Counted from the first letter of the stretch, positions 7,336-17,516 are shown. The stretch: 64,000 nt of DNA from UBA7359 sp963976795 (GCA_963976795.1 CAXBLT010000008.1:1-64000), one strand, 5' to 3'. The notes: generated by a model from the sequence alone, not told the origin. Made by a program: numbers and translations.

Positions 7336-8076
7336 CTAATTGAGAAAGACATAGAGCCGCGATTGTATAATCCGAGGGTTATCACCCTCGGCAATACTGA
7401 CAATGCCTTCAATAAGCATTTCTTTATATTGACTTTGAACCCGTATCACACTCTTTATCTTGTTCCCTATTGGAATAAACAAGAGATTTGCGAGTGCAAC
7501 CCCGTATACAGTAGCTACGAAAGCAACGGCTATGCCACTGCCAAGTTGTGTAGGATCAGCAAGATTGCCCATAACATGTATCAAACCTAAGACTGCCCCA
7601 ATGATGCCAATTGTAGGTGCATAAGCCCCCATGCCATCAAAGACTTTTGCTGCTTGAATATCAAAATTTTCTTTACTAATCATATCGATTTCAAGAGTAG
7701 CCCTGATCGATTCTGGCTCATGGCCATCAACCAACATTTGCATACCTCTGCGAATAAACAAATCTGGTTCTCCGTCAATTAGGTTTTCCAAACCTAATAG
7801 TCCTTCACGACGAGCAACGTCACTCCATTTCACGATACGCTGTATTGATTCTTCGAGAGGATGTTGCGGTGGTTTGAATGCCCATGAAAGCAATTTCAAC
7901 GCATGGGAAAAGACTATTAACGGCGTTTGCAACATAGTCGCACCAAGCGAACCACCCAGCACAATAATCAGGGCAGGCCCATTTAGCAGTGTTGAGACAT
8001 GTCCACCGTCAAGATACTGACCCAAGAGTATTGCACCAACACCAGTGATGATGCCAATAACACTTAGAATATCCAT
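7336..8076 (-). CDS. motC: Flagellar stator protein MotC (MotA family)
   Basis: The protein has 246 residues with helices near 1-20, 33-53, 150-170 and 182-202, the MotA signature around AKVFDGMGAYAPTIGIIGAVLGLI, and a cytoplasmic loop rich in charged residues that contacts FliG. Its length matches MotC of pseudomonads. It starts six bases after the cheB stop, so it belongs to the fliA-cheYZAB-mot transcript. Only this one stator pair is present in the window, though a second elsewhere is possible. Confidence 0.94.
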   Translation of the reverse strand: MDILSVIGIITGVGAILLGQYLDGGHVSTLLNGPALIIVLGGSLGATMLQTPLIVFSHALKLLSWAFKPPQHPLEESIQRIVKWSDVARREGLLGLENLIDGEPDLFIRRGMQMLVDGHEPESIRATLEIDMISKENFDIQAAKVFDGMGAYAPTIGIIGAVLGLIHVMGNLADPTQLGSGIAVAFVATVYGVALANLLFIPIGNKIKSVIRVQSQYKEMLIEGIVSIAEGDNPRIIQSRLYVFLN

Positions 8077-8082
8077 TTATGA

Positions 8083-9114
8083 TTAATGCCGCGCAAGAGA
8101 CATTCCTATCTCATCAACTGACATTACCTTATCTGCTAAATTTTGTTTTACCACTGCCATTGGCATCCCATAGACAACGCACGACGCCTCATCTTGTGCC
8201 CAGACCGTGGCACCTTTTTCACGTAACATCTTTGCGCCATTACAACCATCATTCCCCATCCCCGTAAGAATAATCGCCAAAACTCGCCCTCGATAAGCTT
8301 TTGCAATCGAATTAAAAGTAATATCAACAGAAGGTTTATACGTTGTTACAACAGGTTCATCTCCAATACTGATTGTATTTCTACGTCCATTCTGTTTTAG
8401 CCGCATTTGCCTCCCGCCAGGGGCTATATACACAGTCCCCGGTTCAAGCAGATCACCGTCAGCAGCTTCTTTTACGCTGATAGCACACAATTTATCCAGA
8501 CGTTCAGAGAAAGCTCCGGTAAAACTGGCGGGCATATGTTGAATGAGTAGTATCGGTAGAGGGTAATTTGCAGAAAGTTGTTTTAAAACTTTTTCAACTG
8601 CTACAGGACCTCCGGTGGAAGCACCGATCACGGCAAGCTGATACCCTTTTGAACTAGCTACCGTAGAAGTTCTTAATACTGTCGGCACTTTTATTTTTGC
8701 AACACTTGTATTTACAGTATCTGTTCTTGCCAGGGAATAAATGCAATCACATAGCTTTTTTATTGCGTCCTTCTGCTCACTAGCTATGTCCTGAAACCTT
8801 TTTGGCAAGAAATCAGAAGCACCGGCATCGAGTGCTTCAAATGTAGCTTTTGCACCATCATGTGTTAATGATGAAAACATTAATATCGGTGTTCGTTTTG
8901 TCTCACGTATCTTTCTAACCGCACTTATCCCGTCGAGCTTTGGCATCTCAATATCCATGGTGATAACATCAGGGTTCAACTCTTTTGTTTTTTCAACAGC
9001 ATCTATACCATCAACAGCCTGCCCAATCACCTCAATACGGTCATCAGACGAAAGGAACGCTGTGATTCGACGTCTAAAAAAGCTTGAATCATCAACAACA
9101 AGTACTTTAATCAA
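8083..9114 (-). CDS. cheB: Protein-glutamate methylesterase/deamidase CheB
   Basis: The protein has 343 residues: a receiver domain (1-120) with phosphoacceptor Asp54 in ITMDIEMPKLDG, then a methylesterase domain (about 155-340) with catalytic Ser166 (GASTGGP), His193 (IQHMP) and Asp289 (GMGNDG). It removes methyl groups from chemoreceptors and so resets sensitivity, counteracting CheR (encoded at 49754-50641). All key residues are intact. It lies between cheA and motC on the same strand. Confidence 0.97.
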   Translation of the reverse strand: MIKVLVVDDSSFFRRRITAFLSSDDRIEVIGQAVDGIDAVEKTKELNPDVITMDIEMPKLDGISAVRKIRETKRTPILMFSSLTHDGAKATFEALDAGASDFLPKRFQDIASEQKDAIKKLCDCIYSLARTDTVNTSVAKIKVPTVLRTSTVASSKGYQLAVIGASTGGPVAVEKVLKQLSANYPLPILLIQHMPASFTGAFSERLDKLCAISVKEAADGDLLEPGTVYIAPGGRQMRLKQNGRRNTISIGDEPVVTTYKPSVDITFNSIAKAYRGRVLAIILTGMGNDGCNGAKMLREKGATVWAQDEASCVVYGMPMAVVKQNLADKVMSVDEIGMSLARH

Positions 9115-9161
9115 AATAAGTTACCACCCATTTTCTGGACAAGTTTTTAAATGCTCTATAT

Positions 9162-11201
9162 TTAATGTCTACTATTAGCCTTAACCTGAATCAAGCCGGG
9201 TAAATCAATTATCAGAGCAATATTCCCATTACTTGTTATGGTTGCGCCAGCTAAGCCTTTAGTCCCTTGTAACAAAGCACCTAACGGCTTTATCACTACT
9301 TCTTCACGTCCCAATAATTTATCAACTAATAAACCAACATGATGTGTTCCAATAGTGACAACGACAACATGTGCCGTACTATTCGCATAGTCTTTGGTAT
9401 TATCCGTTAACCAATTACTTAAATAGAACAAAGGAACAGGTTTTCCTCTTATAATCACGACCTGCCGTCCATCAACTATATTAACCGTGCTCATATCCAA
9501 TTCGATAATCTCATTAACGTTGACTAATGGAAGGGCAAATGTTTGTTGTTGTTCACCAAGTTTAACCATTAAAGTTGGCATAATTGCCAATGTCAGAGGC
9601 ACTTTGATCGTTATGGTTGTACCCGTACCTGGATTTGAATCAATATCAATAATGCCATTTAATTGGTTTATGCGTGTTTTGACGACATCCATACCGACGC
9701 CACGACCAGAGATATCAGAGATTTCTTTTTTGATAGAAAATCCCGGTAAAAAAATCAGGTTATAAATTTCTTTCTCATCTAATCTGGAAATTGCATCCTC
9801 GTCCATTAAGCCTTTTTCAATGACATTTTTACTTAGCCCAACTGCATCAATTCCTGCTCCATCATCAGCAATAGTCAGCAAAATATGTTCGCCTTCTTGT
9901 TCAGCAGATAGCACGACTGTCCCTTGTCTTGGCTTGCCGGCAGCTTCACGGACGTCAGGCATTTCTATCCCATGGTCTACTGAATTACGTACTAAATGAA
10001 TCAAAGGATCAGCTAACGCCTCAACCAAATTTTTATCGAGATCAGTTTCTTCACCAATCATTTCAAGAACGACATCCTTTTCCAGACTTCGCGACAAATC
10101 TCGAACGACTCTGGGGAACCGTCCAAATACTTTTTTGATCGGTTGCATACGTGTTTTCATTACTGATCTTTGTAAGTCTGCTGTTACCACATCAAGGTTG
10201 TTGACGGTTTTACTCATGTCGTCATCGCCAATCTCTACCTCTAATGTGGTCAAACGATTACGAACCAAAACTAGTTCACCGACCATATTCATAATCTTAT
10301 CAAGCGTACTTGTTTCCACTCGTACTGTAGTCTCTGCTGTAGACCTTGCAGCTTTTGTCACGACAGGTTTTTCTGTTGTTTTTTTAGAATCCGCAGGCAC
10401 AGGCTTTAGCTGAGGTGTCGTCACTACAGCTGTTTCTAATGTTGGTTTATCGGTATCCCCTTTAAGAGTATCTTGTTTGTTAGCCTGTAGTTCATCAAGC
10501 AAAGCTTCAAATTCATCATCTGTGATTTCTTCAGCACTGGGTTCAATGCTTTCTATCGCTTTCTTGTCTGAGTTACTATCAAACACAGACTCAGTTTCTG
10601 GTGTGCCGCCATGTGCACCTTTTCCATGTAGTTGATCTAACAAATCTTCAAATTCGTCATCGGTAATCTCTTCAACAGCGCTATTGCTTGAATCTATTTG
10701 TGTAGACTCTTTATGTGAATGCTCAGGCTGCTCGGTTACCACTTCAATATTTTGCTGTTCAATGCTGATTTCTGCTGATTCAACTTCTGTTTGAGATGTA
10801 TTGCTTTCGGTTTCAGGAACAGAAAGTAATTTCAAGCGTTCTATTAAATCGCTCTCTGCTGGACTTGGTTCCTGTCCCTGATTAATTTTTTGAAACATGT
10901 TATTTACGACATCCAATACTTCAAGAACAACATCCATTAATGTGGAATCTACTGATCGTTGTCCCTGACGTAATAAATCGAATACGTTTTCAGCCGTATG
11001 GCATACCTCAACCAGAGGTTCTATCGCAAGAAAGCCGGCTCCACCTTTAATCGTGTGAAAACCTCTAAAAACAGCATTTAATAAATCATTGTTATCGGGG
11101 TTTGATTCCAACTCAAGCAATTGCCCATTCAACAGTTCGAGGATTTCTCCTGCTTCAAGGAGGAAGTCCTGCATAATTTCGTCGTTTAAATCAATTGCCA
11201 T
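9162..11201 (-). CDS. cheA: Chemotaxis histidine kinase CheA
   Basis: The protein has 679 residues. The HPt domain carries His49 in FHTIKGGAGF. Residues 131-290 are low-complexity and acidic, without an obvious folded P2 domain. They contain two near-identical peptides, EEITDDEFExLLDxL, at 177-191 and 224-238. The dimerisation, ATPase (RNSVDHGIE, ADDGAGID, GRGVGMDVVK) and C-terminal CheW-like domains follow from about 290. CheA phosphorylates CheY and CheB. The repeated linker peptides resemble the CheY-binding ends of FliM and CheZ encoded in this window (see findings). Confidence 0.97.
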   Translation of the reverse strand: MAIDLNDEIMQDFLLEAGEILELLNGQLLELESNPDNNDLLNAVFRGFHTIKGGAGFLAIEPLVEVCHTAENVFDLLRQGQRSVDSTLMDVVLEVLDVVNNMFQKINQGQEPSPAESDLIERLKLLSVPETESNTSQTEVESAEISIEQQNIEVVTEQPEHSHKESTQIDSSNSAVEEITDDEFEDLLDQLHGKGAHGGTPETESVFDSNSDKKAIESIEPSAEEITDDEFEALLDELQANKQDTLKGDTDKPTLETAVVTTPQLKPVPADSKKTTEKPVVTKAARSTAETTVRVETSTLDKIMNMVGELVLVRNRLTTLEVEIGDDDMSKTVNNLDVVTADLQRSVMKTRMQPIKKVFGRFPRVVRDLSRSLEKDVVLEMIGEETDLDKNLVEALADPLIHLVRNSVDHGIEMPDVREAAGKPRQGTVVLSAEQEGEHILLTIADDGAGIDAVGLSKNVIEKGLMDEDAISRLDEKEIYNLIFLPGFSIKKEISDISGRGVGMDVVKTRINQLNGIIDIDSNPGTGTTITIKVPLTLAIMPTLMVKLGEQQQTFALPLVNVNEIIELDMSTVNIVDGRQVVIIRGKPVPLFYLSNWLTDNTKDYANSTAHVVVVTIGTHHVGLLVDKLLGREEVVIKPLGALLQGTKGLAGATITSNGNIALIIDLPGLIQVKANSRH

Positions 11202-11243
11202 AATTAATACCTGAGTACCAATTCATTTTGCTTATATATATAT

Positions 11244-11984
11244 TTAAAACCCAAGGCTCGACAGTAGATCATCGACATCATCTTGTCCTGACATAACATT
11301 AGGGTCGTTCTCTTTATTTACCTGTGGTCCTTCTGCTGCGATGTTCTTTTTAACTTCTGAAACATTGGCCATGCGACCTGATTTTTTGATGACACTCACT
11401 AAACCTTCTTCCAGATCCTGAACCAATTCGATAACTTGCCTGATGATTTGTCCGGTTATATCTTGAAAATCCTGCGCCATCATTACATCAGAAAGGCCTT
11501 TATTGAGTTGTTTAGCATCTACTTCGACGGACTCCAGAAAACCCTCAATACGCTTGCTCATCTGCCTAAACTCTTCTGCTTTCATTTCTCGACGAGTAAA
11601 TTTTGCCCACTCTTTTCGCATGATACTGCCACTTTCTTCCAAATCATGTGCGATAGGCAATGCTTCTTCAACAGCATTTAATGTTCGATGAGCAGATTCT
11701 TCTGTTCGTTCAATGACATAATTAAGGCGTTCCCTTGCATCAGGGATACGGTTTTCAGCAAGGTTTGAAATACGTTCGTCGTCCCGAAAACTTCCTAAGG
11801 CATCATGTAACTGGCGTGTAAGCTTTCCAACTTCCTGAAACAATATTGATTCATGTTGACTAGTCAGATTCTTAATGAGTTGGTCAACTTCGTCACGGTT
11901 TCCCTGCTCAAGATTGCTCACCAGAGATTTAGCTAGACACAAACGCGTATCAAGGGATTCATGTATTTCTGCTGTATCAGTCAT
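11244..11984 (-). CDS. cheZ: CheY phosphatase CheZ
   Basis: The protein has 246 residues from the ATG at 11984; an upstream in-frame start at 12023 would overlap cheY and is less likely. It is almost entirely helical. The active-site segment MAQDFQDITGQIIRQVI holds the Asp and Gln needed for dephosphorylation. The C-terminal tail DDVDDLLSSLGF is the CheY-docking helix. It ends the switching signal by dephosphorylating CheY-P. The gene follows cheY by 16 bases and a GGGGGA element sits before the start. Confidence 0.95.
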   Translation of the reverse strand: MTDTAEIHESLDTRLCLAKSLVSNLEQGNRDEVDQLIKNLTSQHESILFQEVGKLTRQLHDALGSFRDDERISNLAENRIPDARERLNYVIERTEESAHRTLNAVEEALPIAHDLEESGSIMRKEWAKFTRREMKAEEFRQMSKRIEGFLESVEVDAKQLNKGLSDVMMAQDFQDITGQIIRQVIELVQDLEEGLVSVIKKSGRMANVSEVKKNIAAEGPQVNKENDPNVMSGQDDVDDLLSSLGF

Positions 11985-12000
11985 TACCACTATCCCCCGA

Positions 12001-12390
12001 TTATGCGGCTTCAATACGTTCAAATATCTTGTCTATTTTTTCCTTTAACGTTTGTGCAGTGAACGGTTTAACTACATAACCATTGACACCGGCCTGTGCT
12101 GCTTCAACGATCTGATCTTTTTTTGATTCTGCAGTAACCATCAACACGGGTAAGTCTACAAGCTCGGGATTTTCACGAACTGCTTTTAAAAGGTCGATAC
12201 CTTGCATGCCAGGCATATTCCAATCGGTCACAAGAAAATCATATTTCCCGTTTTCTAACATTGGAAGCGCTGTTAGACCATCATCAGCTTCGGCAGTATT
12301 TGTAAAGCCAAGATCACGCAAGAGATTTTTTATGATTCGTCTCATAGTAGAAAAGTCATCTACTATCAGTATCTTCATATTATTGTCCAC
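12001..12390 (-). CDS. cheY: Chemotaxis response regulator CheY
   Basis: A single receiver domain of 129 residues with the acidic pocket ILIVDD, phosphoacceptor Asp56 in LVTDWNMPG, Thr in MVTAES and Lys in VVKPFT. CheY-P binds FliM and switches the motor. I place the start at the GTG at 12390 because GGAGG lies exactly five bases upstream, giving [12 protein letters not shown]. An ATG at 12402 and one at 12378 are alternatives. It is 62 bases downstream of fliA. Confidence 0.96.
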   Translation of the reverse strand: MDNNMKILIVDDFSTMRRIIKNLLRDLGFTNTAEADDGLTALPMLENGKYDFLVTDWNMPGMQGIDLLKAVRENPELVDLPVLMVTAESKKDQIVEAAQAGVNGYVVKPFTAQTLKEKIDKIFERIEAA

Positions 12391-12452
12391 AACAACCTCC
12401 ATTTTCGTTTTTGATGTATAAACCTATTCCTGCTATTAAAATAGCTACTAAA

Positions 12453-13196
12453 TTACTCATCTTTTATTACTCTTTGCACTTTTGCCTTGAGACGAATTAA
12501 TGCTTGAGAATGAATCTGACAAACTCTCGACTCACTGACACCCAGAACTTCGCCGGTTTCTCTTAAATTTAATTCTTCATCGTAGTAAAGCGACATTACT
12601 AACCTTTCCCTTTCTGGCAGCCCTGCTATTGCAGTTGCTAATGTCTCTTTTAAATCATCTTCTTGTAAATTCTCCAATGGACCGGTTATTTTTGCGCTTA
12701 AACCGTCAACTACATTTGCATCCTTCGAAGGAATATCTTCGAAACTGACTATTTGGTGACTACTCGCATCTTGTAAAACCTGATGATATTCATTCAAATT
12801 CATACCTAGTCTTTCTGCCACTTCACTATCACGCGCATCTCGACCATATTCCGCTTCTATTTCACGCATTGTCTGGGAAATCTCCCTGACTCTTCGGTGC
12901 AATGATCGCGGCGTCCAATCTCCTTTTCTTATTTCATCCAACATTGATCCACGAATACGTATACCCGCATAGGTCTCAAAACTTGCTCCTTGTGTAGCAT
13001 CATAATTTCGCGAGGCTTCCAGTAAGCCAATCATCCCGGCCTGTATCAAATCATCGACTTGTACGCATGAAGGCAAACGACTAATCAGGTGATAAGCAAT
13101 CCTTTTTACCAACGTGGCATGTTGTTCAACCAAGTCATCCTGAGAGACTTCATTGACATTGGCCATTTCCGTATAGGCTGCAAGTTCGCTTCTCAT
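12453..13196 (-). CDS. fliA: RNA polymerase sigma-28 factor FliA
   Basis: The protein has 247 residues with sigma regions 2 (QVDDLIQAGMIGLLEA, SFETYAGIRIRGSMLDEIRKGDW), 3 (PRSLHRRVREI) and 4 (ERERLVMSLYY, LGVSESRVCQIHSQA). It directs transcription of late flagellar genes and is blocked by FlgM (52771-53103). Sites matching its consensus precede fliC, cheV and flgM in this window. The start overlaps the fleN stop by four bases. Confidence 0.97.
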   Translation of the reverse strand: MRSELAAYTEMANVNEVSQDDLVEQHATLVKRIAYHLISRLPSCVQVDDLIQAGMIGLLEASRNYDATQGASFETYAGIRIRGSMLDEIRKGDWTPRSLHRRVREISQTMREIEAEYGRDARDSEVAERLGMNLNEYHQVLQDASSHQIVSFEDIPSKDANVVDGLSAKITGPLENLQEDDLKETLATAIAGLPERERLVMSLYYDEELNLRETGEVLGVSESRVCQIHSQALIRLKAKVQRVIKDE

Positions 13197-14038
13197 GTCA
13201 TCGCCCTCGAAGGCAGGACTTCTTGCGACCCAATCATTTTCTCCGCAAAAAACGTCAATCCGCCGCTGGCTCTAACACTCCTGTTTTGTTTATCGACTTC
13301 ATAGGCCAATTTCTTGAATGATTTTATTGATTTGGAGCCAGGATATGACAAATAGTAGGCGCGTCGCTGCCGTACCGCGCGCAAAATATTATCGTCATAA
13401 GGAATAATCACTCTCAGATGTAAGACAACATCGAGAAATTGTTCTGTCACGGAGCGTAAGCGTTCAAACAAATCGCAACCTTCAGCATCGGTTTCTACCT
13501 TATTAACAACGACTTGAAAGCGTTGAACTCGAAAATCATGATTTAGAACTTTTATTAGCGCATAAGCATCTGCTATAGATGCAGGGTCATTACAAACGAC
13601 AATCAGGATCTCCTGGGCAGCACTACAAAACCTGATAACGCTATCGGATAAACCTCCGGCAGTATCTACAATAAGAAAATCTGTGCTCTCTTCCAATTCA
13701 TCGAATGCGTGTATCAAGCCGACATTTTGCGCAGGCGTCAATTGGTTCATCATCTTTATACCTGAGGAAGCGGGAATAATTCGGATATCATTCGGACCGT
13801 CGATCAAGATATCCTTTAACTCGCAGTCACCTTCTATAACATGAGACAGGTTTCTCAATGGTTTTAATTTTAACAATACATCAACATTTGCCAGTCCTAA
13901 ATCAGCGTCCATTAGGGTCACAGATTTATCTCTGTCAGACAAAGCCAGCGCTAGATTGATCGATATATTCGTCTTTCCAACACCACCTTTTCCACTGGTT
14001 ACAGCAATAACCTGTGTTGTTTTTTTTCTAGTCTGCAT
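13193..14038 (-). CDS. fleN: Flagellar number regulator FleN/FlhG
   Basis: The protein has 281 residues and is a MinD-like ATPase with Walker A SGKGGVGKTNIS (15-26), DADLGLANVD and FLIVDTAGG. FleN binds FleQ and limits the number of polar flagella. It lies 11 bases downstream of flhF and overlaps fliA, the conserved flhF-fleN-fliA order. A C-terminal hydrophobic/amphipathic stretch could serve as membrane-targeting helix. Confidence 0.95.
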   Translation of the reverse strand: MQTRKKTTQVIAVTSGKGGVGKTNISINLALALSDRDKSVTLMDADLGLANVDVLLKLKPLRNLSHVIEGDCELKDILIDGPNDIRIIPASSGIKMMNQLTPAQNVGLIHAFDELEESTDFLIVDTAGGLSDSVIRFCSAAQEILIVVCNDPASIADAYALIKVLNHDFRVQRFQVVVNKVETDAEGCDLFERLRSVTEQFLDVVLHLRVIIPYDDNILRAVRQRRAYYLSYPGSKSIKSFKKLAYEVDKQNRSVRASGGLTFFAEKMIGSQEVLPSRAMT

Positions 14039-14049
14039 GATTCACCTGC

Positions 14050-15285
14050 TTAGTGCTCAAGTCCAAATTCATTTTCGTAATGTCCAATCGATTGCTCTAA
14101 ATGTTCTTCATCAAAATTTATTTTATTTTTATTAGCCCTGCTAACGACTCGTGAAACAAGTTCATATGGTTTCATCTTATGCATATCTTCCGGCACTTTT
14201 TGCCCATCACAAATGGAAGCCACAGGTAAAAACTTCTCAATAGCAACGGACAGTAACCCACCAAGTGATGTGGCCTCATCCAGTTTTGTGGGAATACAAA
14301 AATCGGGTTCCAGCGAGCTATAAGTATCGATTAGACGAGACAATCCATTATAATGTTCTGTTGCTGGCAAGATGAGACAATTTGTCGTTTTACGCTCGGT
14401 TGATTTCACGAGGTCAAATTGCTCTTTGTGTTTCTTGTCGTTGATACTCAAGCCTGCTGTATCAACCAGAATCAATTTTTCCTTATTAACGCCATCATAT
14501 AGGCCTTGATATTCTTCCTCATTATTAATAGTTCGAATTGGAACACCTAATATTCTTGCGTAGCTTCTCAGTTGTTCACGCGCTCCAACACGATAAATAT
14601 CCGTCGTTGCCAACATAATGTTTTGCGCCCCGTACTCGAGTGCATAACGCGTTGCCATTTTTGCAATCGTGGTCGTCTTACCAGATCCGGAAGGGCCAAG
14701 AAAGAGAACCGTCTTCCCAGCAGTCAATATTTTGTCATGGTATTGAGGGACTTTGTATGTCAGTAAAGCCAGTACTGTTCTCCAGGCTTGATCGAACTGA
14801 TAGTTTTCGGGAATCTCGGCAACTAGTTCTCGTGCTAACTTTGGTGTTAAATCGAGATTAATCAATTGCCGGATTAAATTTGCCCAAAGCGGATGTTGTC
14901 TGCCTATCGCACCCCAGGCCAAACCTGACATTTGTTGTTCTAACATCGTTCTGAGAGATTTTATTTCATCACGCATTTGATCTATCGTTGATTCACGTGT
15001 CCAGATATCGGTTACAGAATCGTTAACAGCAAGTTCATCCGGTTTAAATGATTTTATTTCCGTAGCTACATCAGACTTTTGCGTATGCTGCTCAAGCTGA
15101 CTGCTAGCTTGTCTTGAACTTGCAGTTTTATTGTAAACTTCTTCGTCATAGTCTTCGGCAGCGATTAATTCAACACCGCCTAATACTTTTCTATTCGAAA
15201 GTATCACCACATCTGGTCCATGTTCATCGCGTGCCATTTCTAATGCTTGACGCATATCAGATGCAAAATATTTTTTTATTTTCAT
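14050..15285 (-). CDS. flhF: SRP-like GTPase FlhF, polar flagellar placement
   Basis: The protein has 411 residues when started at the ATG at 15285 (MKIKKYFASDMRQAL); a TTG six codons upstream is in frame but poorly supported. The basic N-terminal B domain is followed by an acidic linker and an SRP54-type NG domain with Walker A GPSGSGKTTTIAKM, LATTDIYRVGAREQL, LVDTAG and TKLDEATSLGG. FlhF marks the pole where the flagellum is built. Its presence with FleN implies polar flagellation. Confidence 0.95.
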   Translation of the reverse strand: MKIKKYFASDMRQALEMARDEHGPDVVILSNRKVLGGVELIAAEDYDEEVYNKTASSRQASSQLEQHTQKSDVATEIKSFKPDELAVNDSVTDIWTRESTIDQMRDEIKSLRTMLEQQMSGLAWGAIGRQHPLWANLIRQLINLDLTPKLARELVAEIPENYQFDQAWRTVLALLTYKVPQYHDKILTAGKTVLFLGPSGSGKTTTIAKMATRYALEYGAQNIMLATTDIYRVGAREQLRSYARILGVPIRTINNEEEYQGLYDGVNKEKLILVDTAGLSINDKKHKEQFDLVKSTERKTTNCLILPATEHYNGLSRLIDTYSSLEPDFCIPTKLDEATSLGGLLSVAIEKFLPVASICDGQKVPEDMHKMKPYELVSRVVSRANKNKINFDEEHLEQSIGHYENEFGLEH

Positions 15286-15338
15286 GGTCGCTGTATTACT
15301 CAATTTTTATTGTCATGTTTTGTCATATTGCACATAAA

Positions 15339-17432
15339 TCATGTGGAACCTATCGTACTTACTATCCTGATAGCCTTGTTCTCTGGCACTTCGTTGAAGG
15401 CTAAAATATTCAACCTTGGGATGCTAAACCTGATAAGTTGAACCATTAGTTCCCTCATATTATCTGCCACGAGCAATACTGATGGTTGTCCTGCTAACTC
15501 TTGTTTTTCACATGCCTCGCGTAATGATTGAATCAGCCTCTGCGCGAGATTGGGTTCAATAGCCCCGGTCCCATCCGACATTGCTTGTAGTGATTGTTGC
15601 AATAACTGTTCCAGCGTTCCATCTAATGTGATAACAGGTAATTCATCGTCACCACCACTAATACGTTCGATGATTAATCTACCAAGGGCAATTCTCACTG
15701 CTGCGGTTAATTGGTCTGTAGACTGTGTATTTCTTGAGTGCTCAATAATAGTTTCGATAATTGTTCTAATATCTCGAATTGGAATATTTTCACGCAATAA
15801 ATTTTGCATTACTTTTAATACGGCACTGACTGGAATGATTCCAGGAATAATGTCATCCAGGACTTTCGGTGAGTGTTCGTTGTATCTTTCGATTAAAGAT
15901 TGCGCTTCTTTGTGGCCTAACAGTTCATAGGCGTGCTCCTGCAAGACTTGGCTCATGTGCGTTGCAATAACGGTACTTGGATCTACCACTGTGTAACCGA
16001 AGGTTTGAGCCTGATCGCGCTGCGAAGGTTCTATCCAAACCGCCTCAAGACCAAACACCGGATCAGTTGCAGCGTTGCCTGGTAATTCACCGAAGACCTG
16101 CCCTGGATTAATAGCTAGTTCGGAATCAATTTGAACGGAAGCCTTGGCAATCGTGGCATCTTTAATCACTATACGATAACTGTTTGGCTCCAGATCCAGA
16201 TTGTCGCGTATATGTACCGCCGGTAATAAGAAACCCAGTTCCTGAGTTAATTTTTTTCTCACCCCTTTTACTCTGGATAAGAGTTGCCCTCCTTGCTTTC
16301 TATCAACCATAGGAATCAAACGGTAACCGACTTCCAATCCAATTTGATCAATACTTTCTACATCGCGCCAACCAAGCTCACGTTCTTCTTCTGGTGCTTC
16401 AATAGTTGGCTCTGCTTCTAGTAATTCCGTATCCTCGACGGGTTCGCTCTTTCGTTGTTCTCTCCAGTAAGCCAATCCGCCAGCGGCAACTGCCAGTAGC
16501 AGAAAGGCCACATTAGGCATACCCGGGATAATACCAATTAATCCGAGAATACCGGCGGTAACATATAGTGTCTTAGGGCTATGAAACAATTGAAAAACAA
16601 TTTGCTCTCCCATATCAGAATGAGAAGAAACACGAGTCACAATGATTGCAGCGGCAGTTGATAAGAGTAATGAAGGAATCTGTGCAACCAGACCATCACC
16701 TATCGTTAGTAAGGTATAAACACGCGCTGCATCACCCATTGGCATTTTATGTTGTATGACACCAATCGCTAAACCACCCAGGATATTAATAAATAAAATT
16801 AAAATTCCGGCAATCGCATCGCCACGTACGAATTTACTGGCACCATCCATTGCCCCATAAAAGTCTGATTCCTGAGAAACTTCGGCTCGTCTTAGCTTTG
16901 CTTCTTCCTGGTTAATCAATCCGGCATTTAAATCAGCATCAATAGCCATTTGCTTACCTGGCATCGCATCCAGTGTAAATCTGGCTGTGACTTCTGATAT
17001 TCGACCGGCGCCTTTTGTAATAACCACAAAGTTAATCACGACCAAAATAGCAAACACGACGAAACCAACTGTATAATTACCTCCAACAACAAAGTCACCG
17101 AATGATTCAATAACTTTGCCAGCAGCATCTGGTCCGGAATGACCATGCAATAAAACAACGCGTGTTGAAGCCACATTTAGACTTAAACGTAATAAGGTTG
17201 AAATTAATATGACCGTTGGAAAAACAGCAAACTCCAGTGGACGTTGACTATAGATGACGGCCAGCAACACCACTAAAGAAAGCGCAATATTGAATGTGAA
17301 AAATATATCCAGAATAAATGGTGCTAAAGGCACTACCATCATAGCCAACATTGCCATCAATAATAATGGTGCGCCCAAACCCATACGATTGAGTTCAGAT
17401 AGTTTTAAGGACATTGCTCCGGTTGTAGCCAT
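15339..17432 (-). CDS. flhA: Flagellar export gate protein FlhA
   Basis: The protein has 697 residues with about eight membrane helices in the first 330 residues, including the conserved FHIPEP-type loop region (GRISEVTARFTLDAMPGKQMAIDADLN) between them, and a large cytoplasmic domain that receives export chaperone complexes. It forms the nonameric ring of the type III export gate. It starts 84 bases after flhB. I found no convincing sigma-54 promoter in that gap. Confidence 0.97.
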   Translation of the reverse strand: MATTGAMSLKLSELNRMGLGAPLLLMAMLAMMVVPLAPFILDIFFTFNIALSLVVLLAVIYSQRPLEFAVFPTVILISTLLRLSLNVASTRVVLLHGHSGPDAAGKVIESFGDFVVGGNYTVGFVVFAILVVINFVVITKGAGRISEVTARFTLDAMPGKQMAIDADLNAGLINQEEAKLRRAEVSQESDFYGAMDGASKFVRGDAIAGILILFINILGGLAIGVIQHKMPMGDAARVYTLLTIGDGLVAQIPSLLLSTAAAIIVTRVSSHSDMGEQIVFQLFHSPKTLYVTAGILGLIGIIPGMPNVAFLLLAVAAGGLAYWREQRKSEPVEDTELLEAEPTIEAPEEERELGWRDVESIDQIGLEVGYRLIPMVDRKQGGQLLSRVKGVRKKLTQELGFLLPAVHIRDNLDLEPNSYRIVIKDATIAKASVQIDSELAINPGQVFGELPGNAATDPVFGLEAVWIEPSQRDQAQTFGYTVVDPSTVIATHMSQVLQEHAYELLGHKEAQSLIERYNEHSPKVLDDIIPGIIPVSAVLKVMQNLLRENIPIRDIRTIIETIIEHSRNTQSTDQLTAAVRIALGRLIIERISGGDDELPVITLDGTLEQLLQQSLQAMSDGTGAIEPNLAQRLIQSLREACEKQELAGQPSVLLVADNMRELMVQLIRFSIPRLNILAFNEVPENKAIRIVSTIGST

Positions 17433-17516
17433 TACTTAATCTTCACTTTTATATAATATTTTTCGCTCCAGCCCATCCTGTGTTTGCGACATACAGTACA
17501 TCCTGTATATATTTTT

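Noticed and set aside
17433..17516. Possible sigma-54 promoter for flhA (GG-N10-GC spacing in GGATGGGCTGGAGC)
   Set aside because: Apart from the GG and GC the bases do not match either element; the spacing is likely chance.
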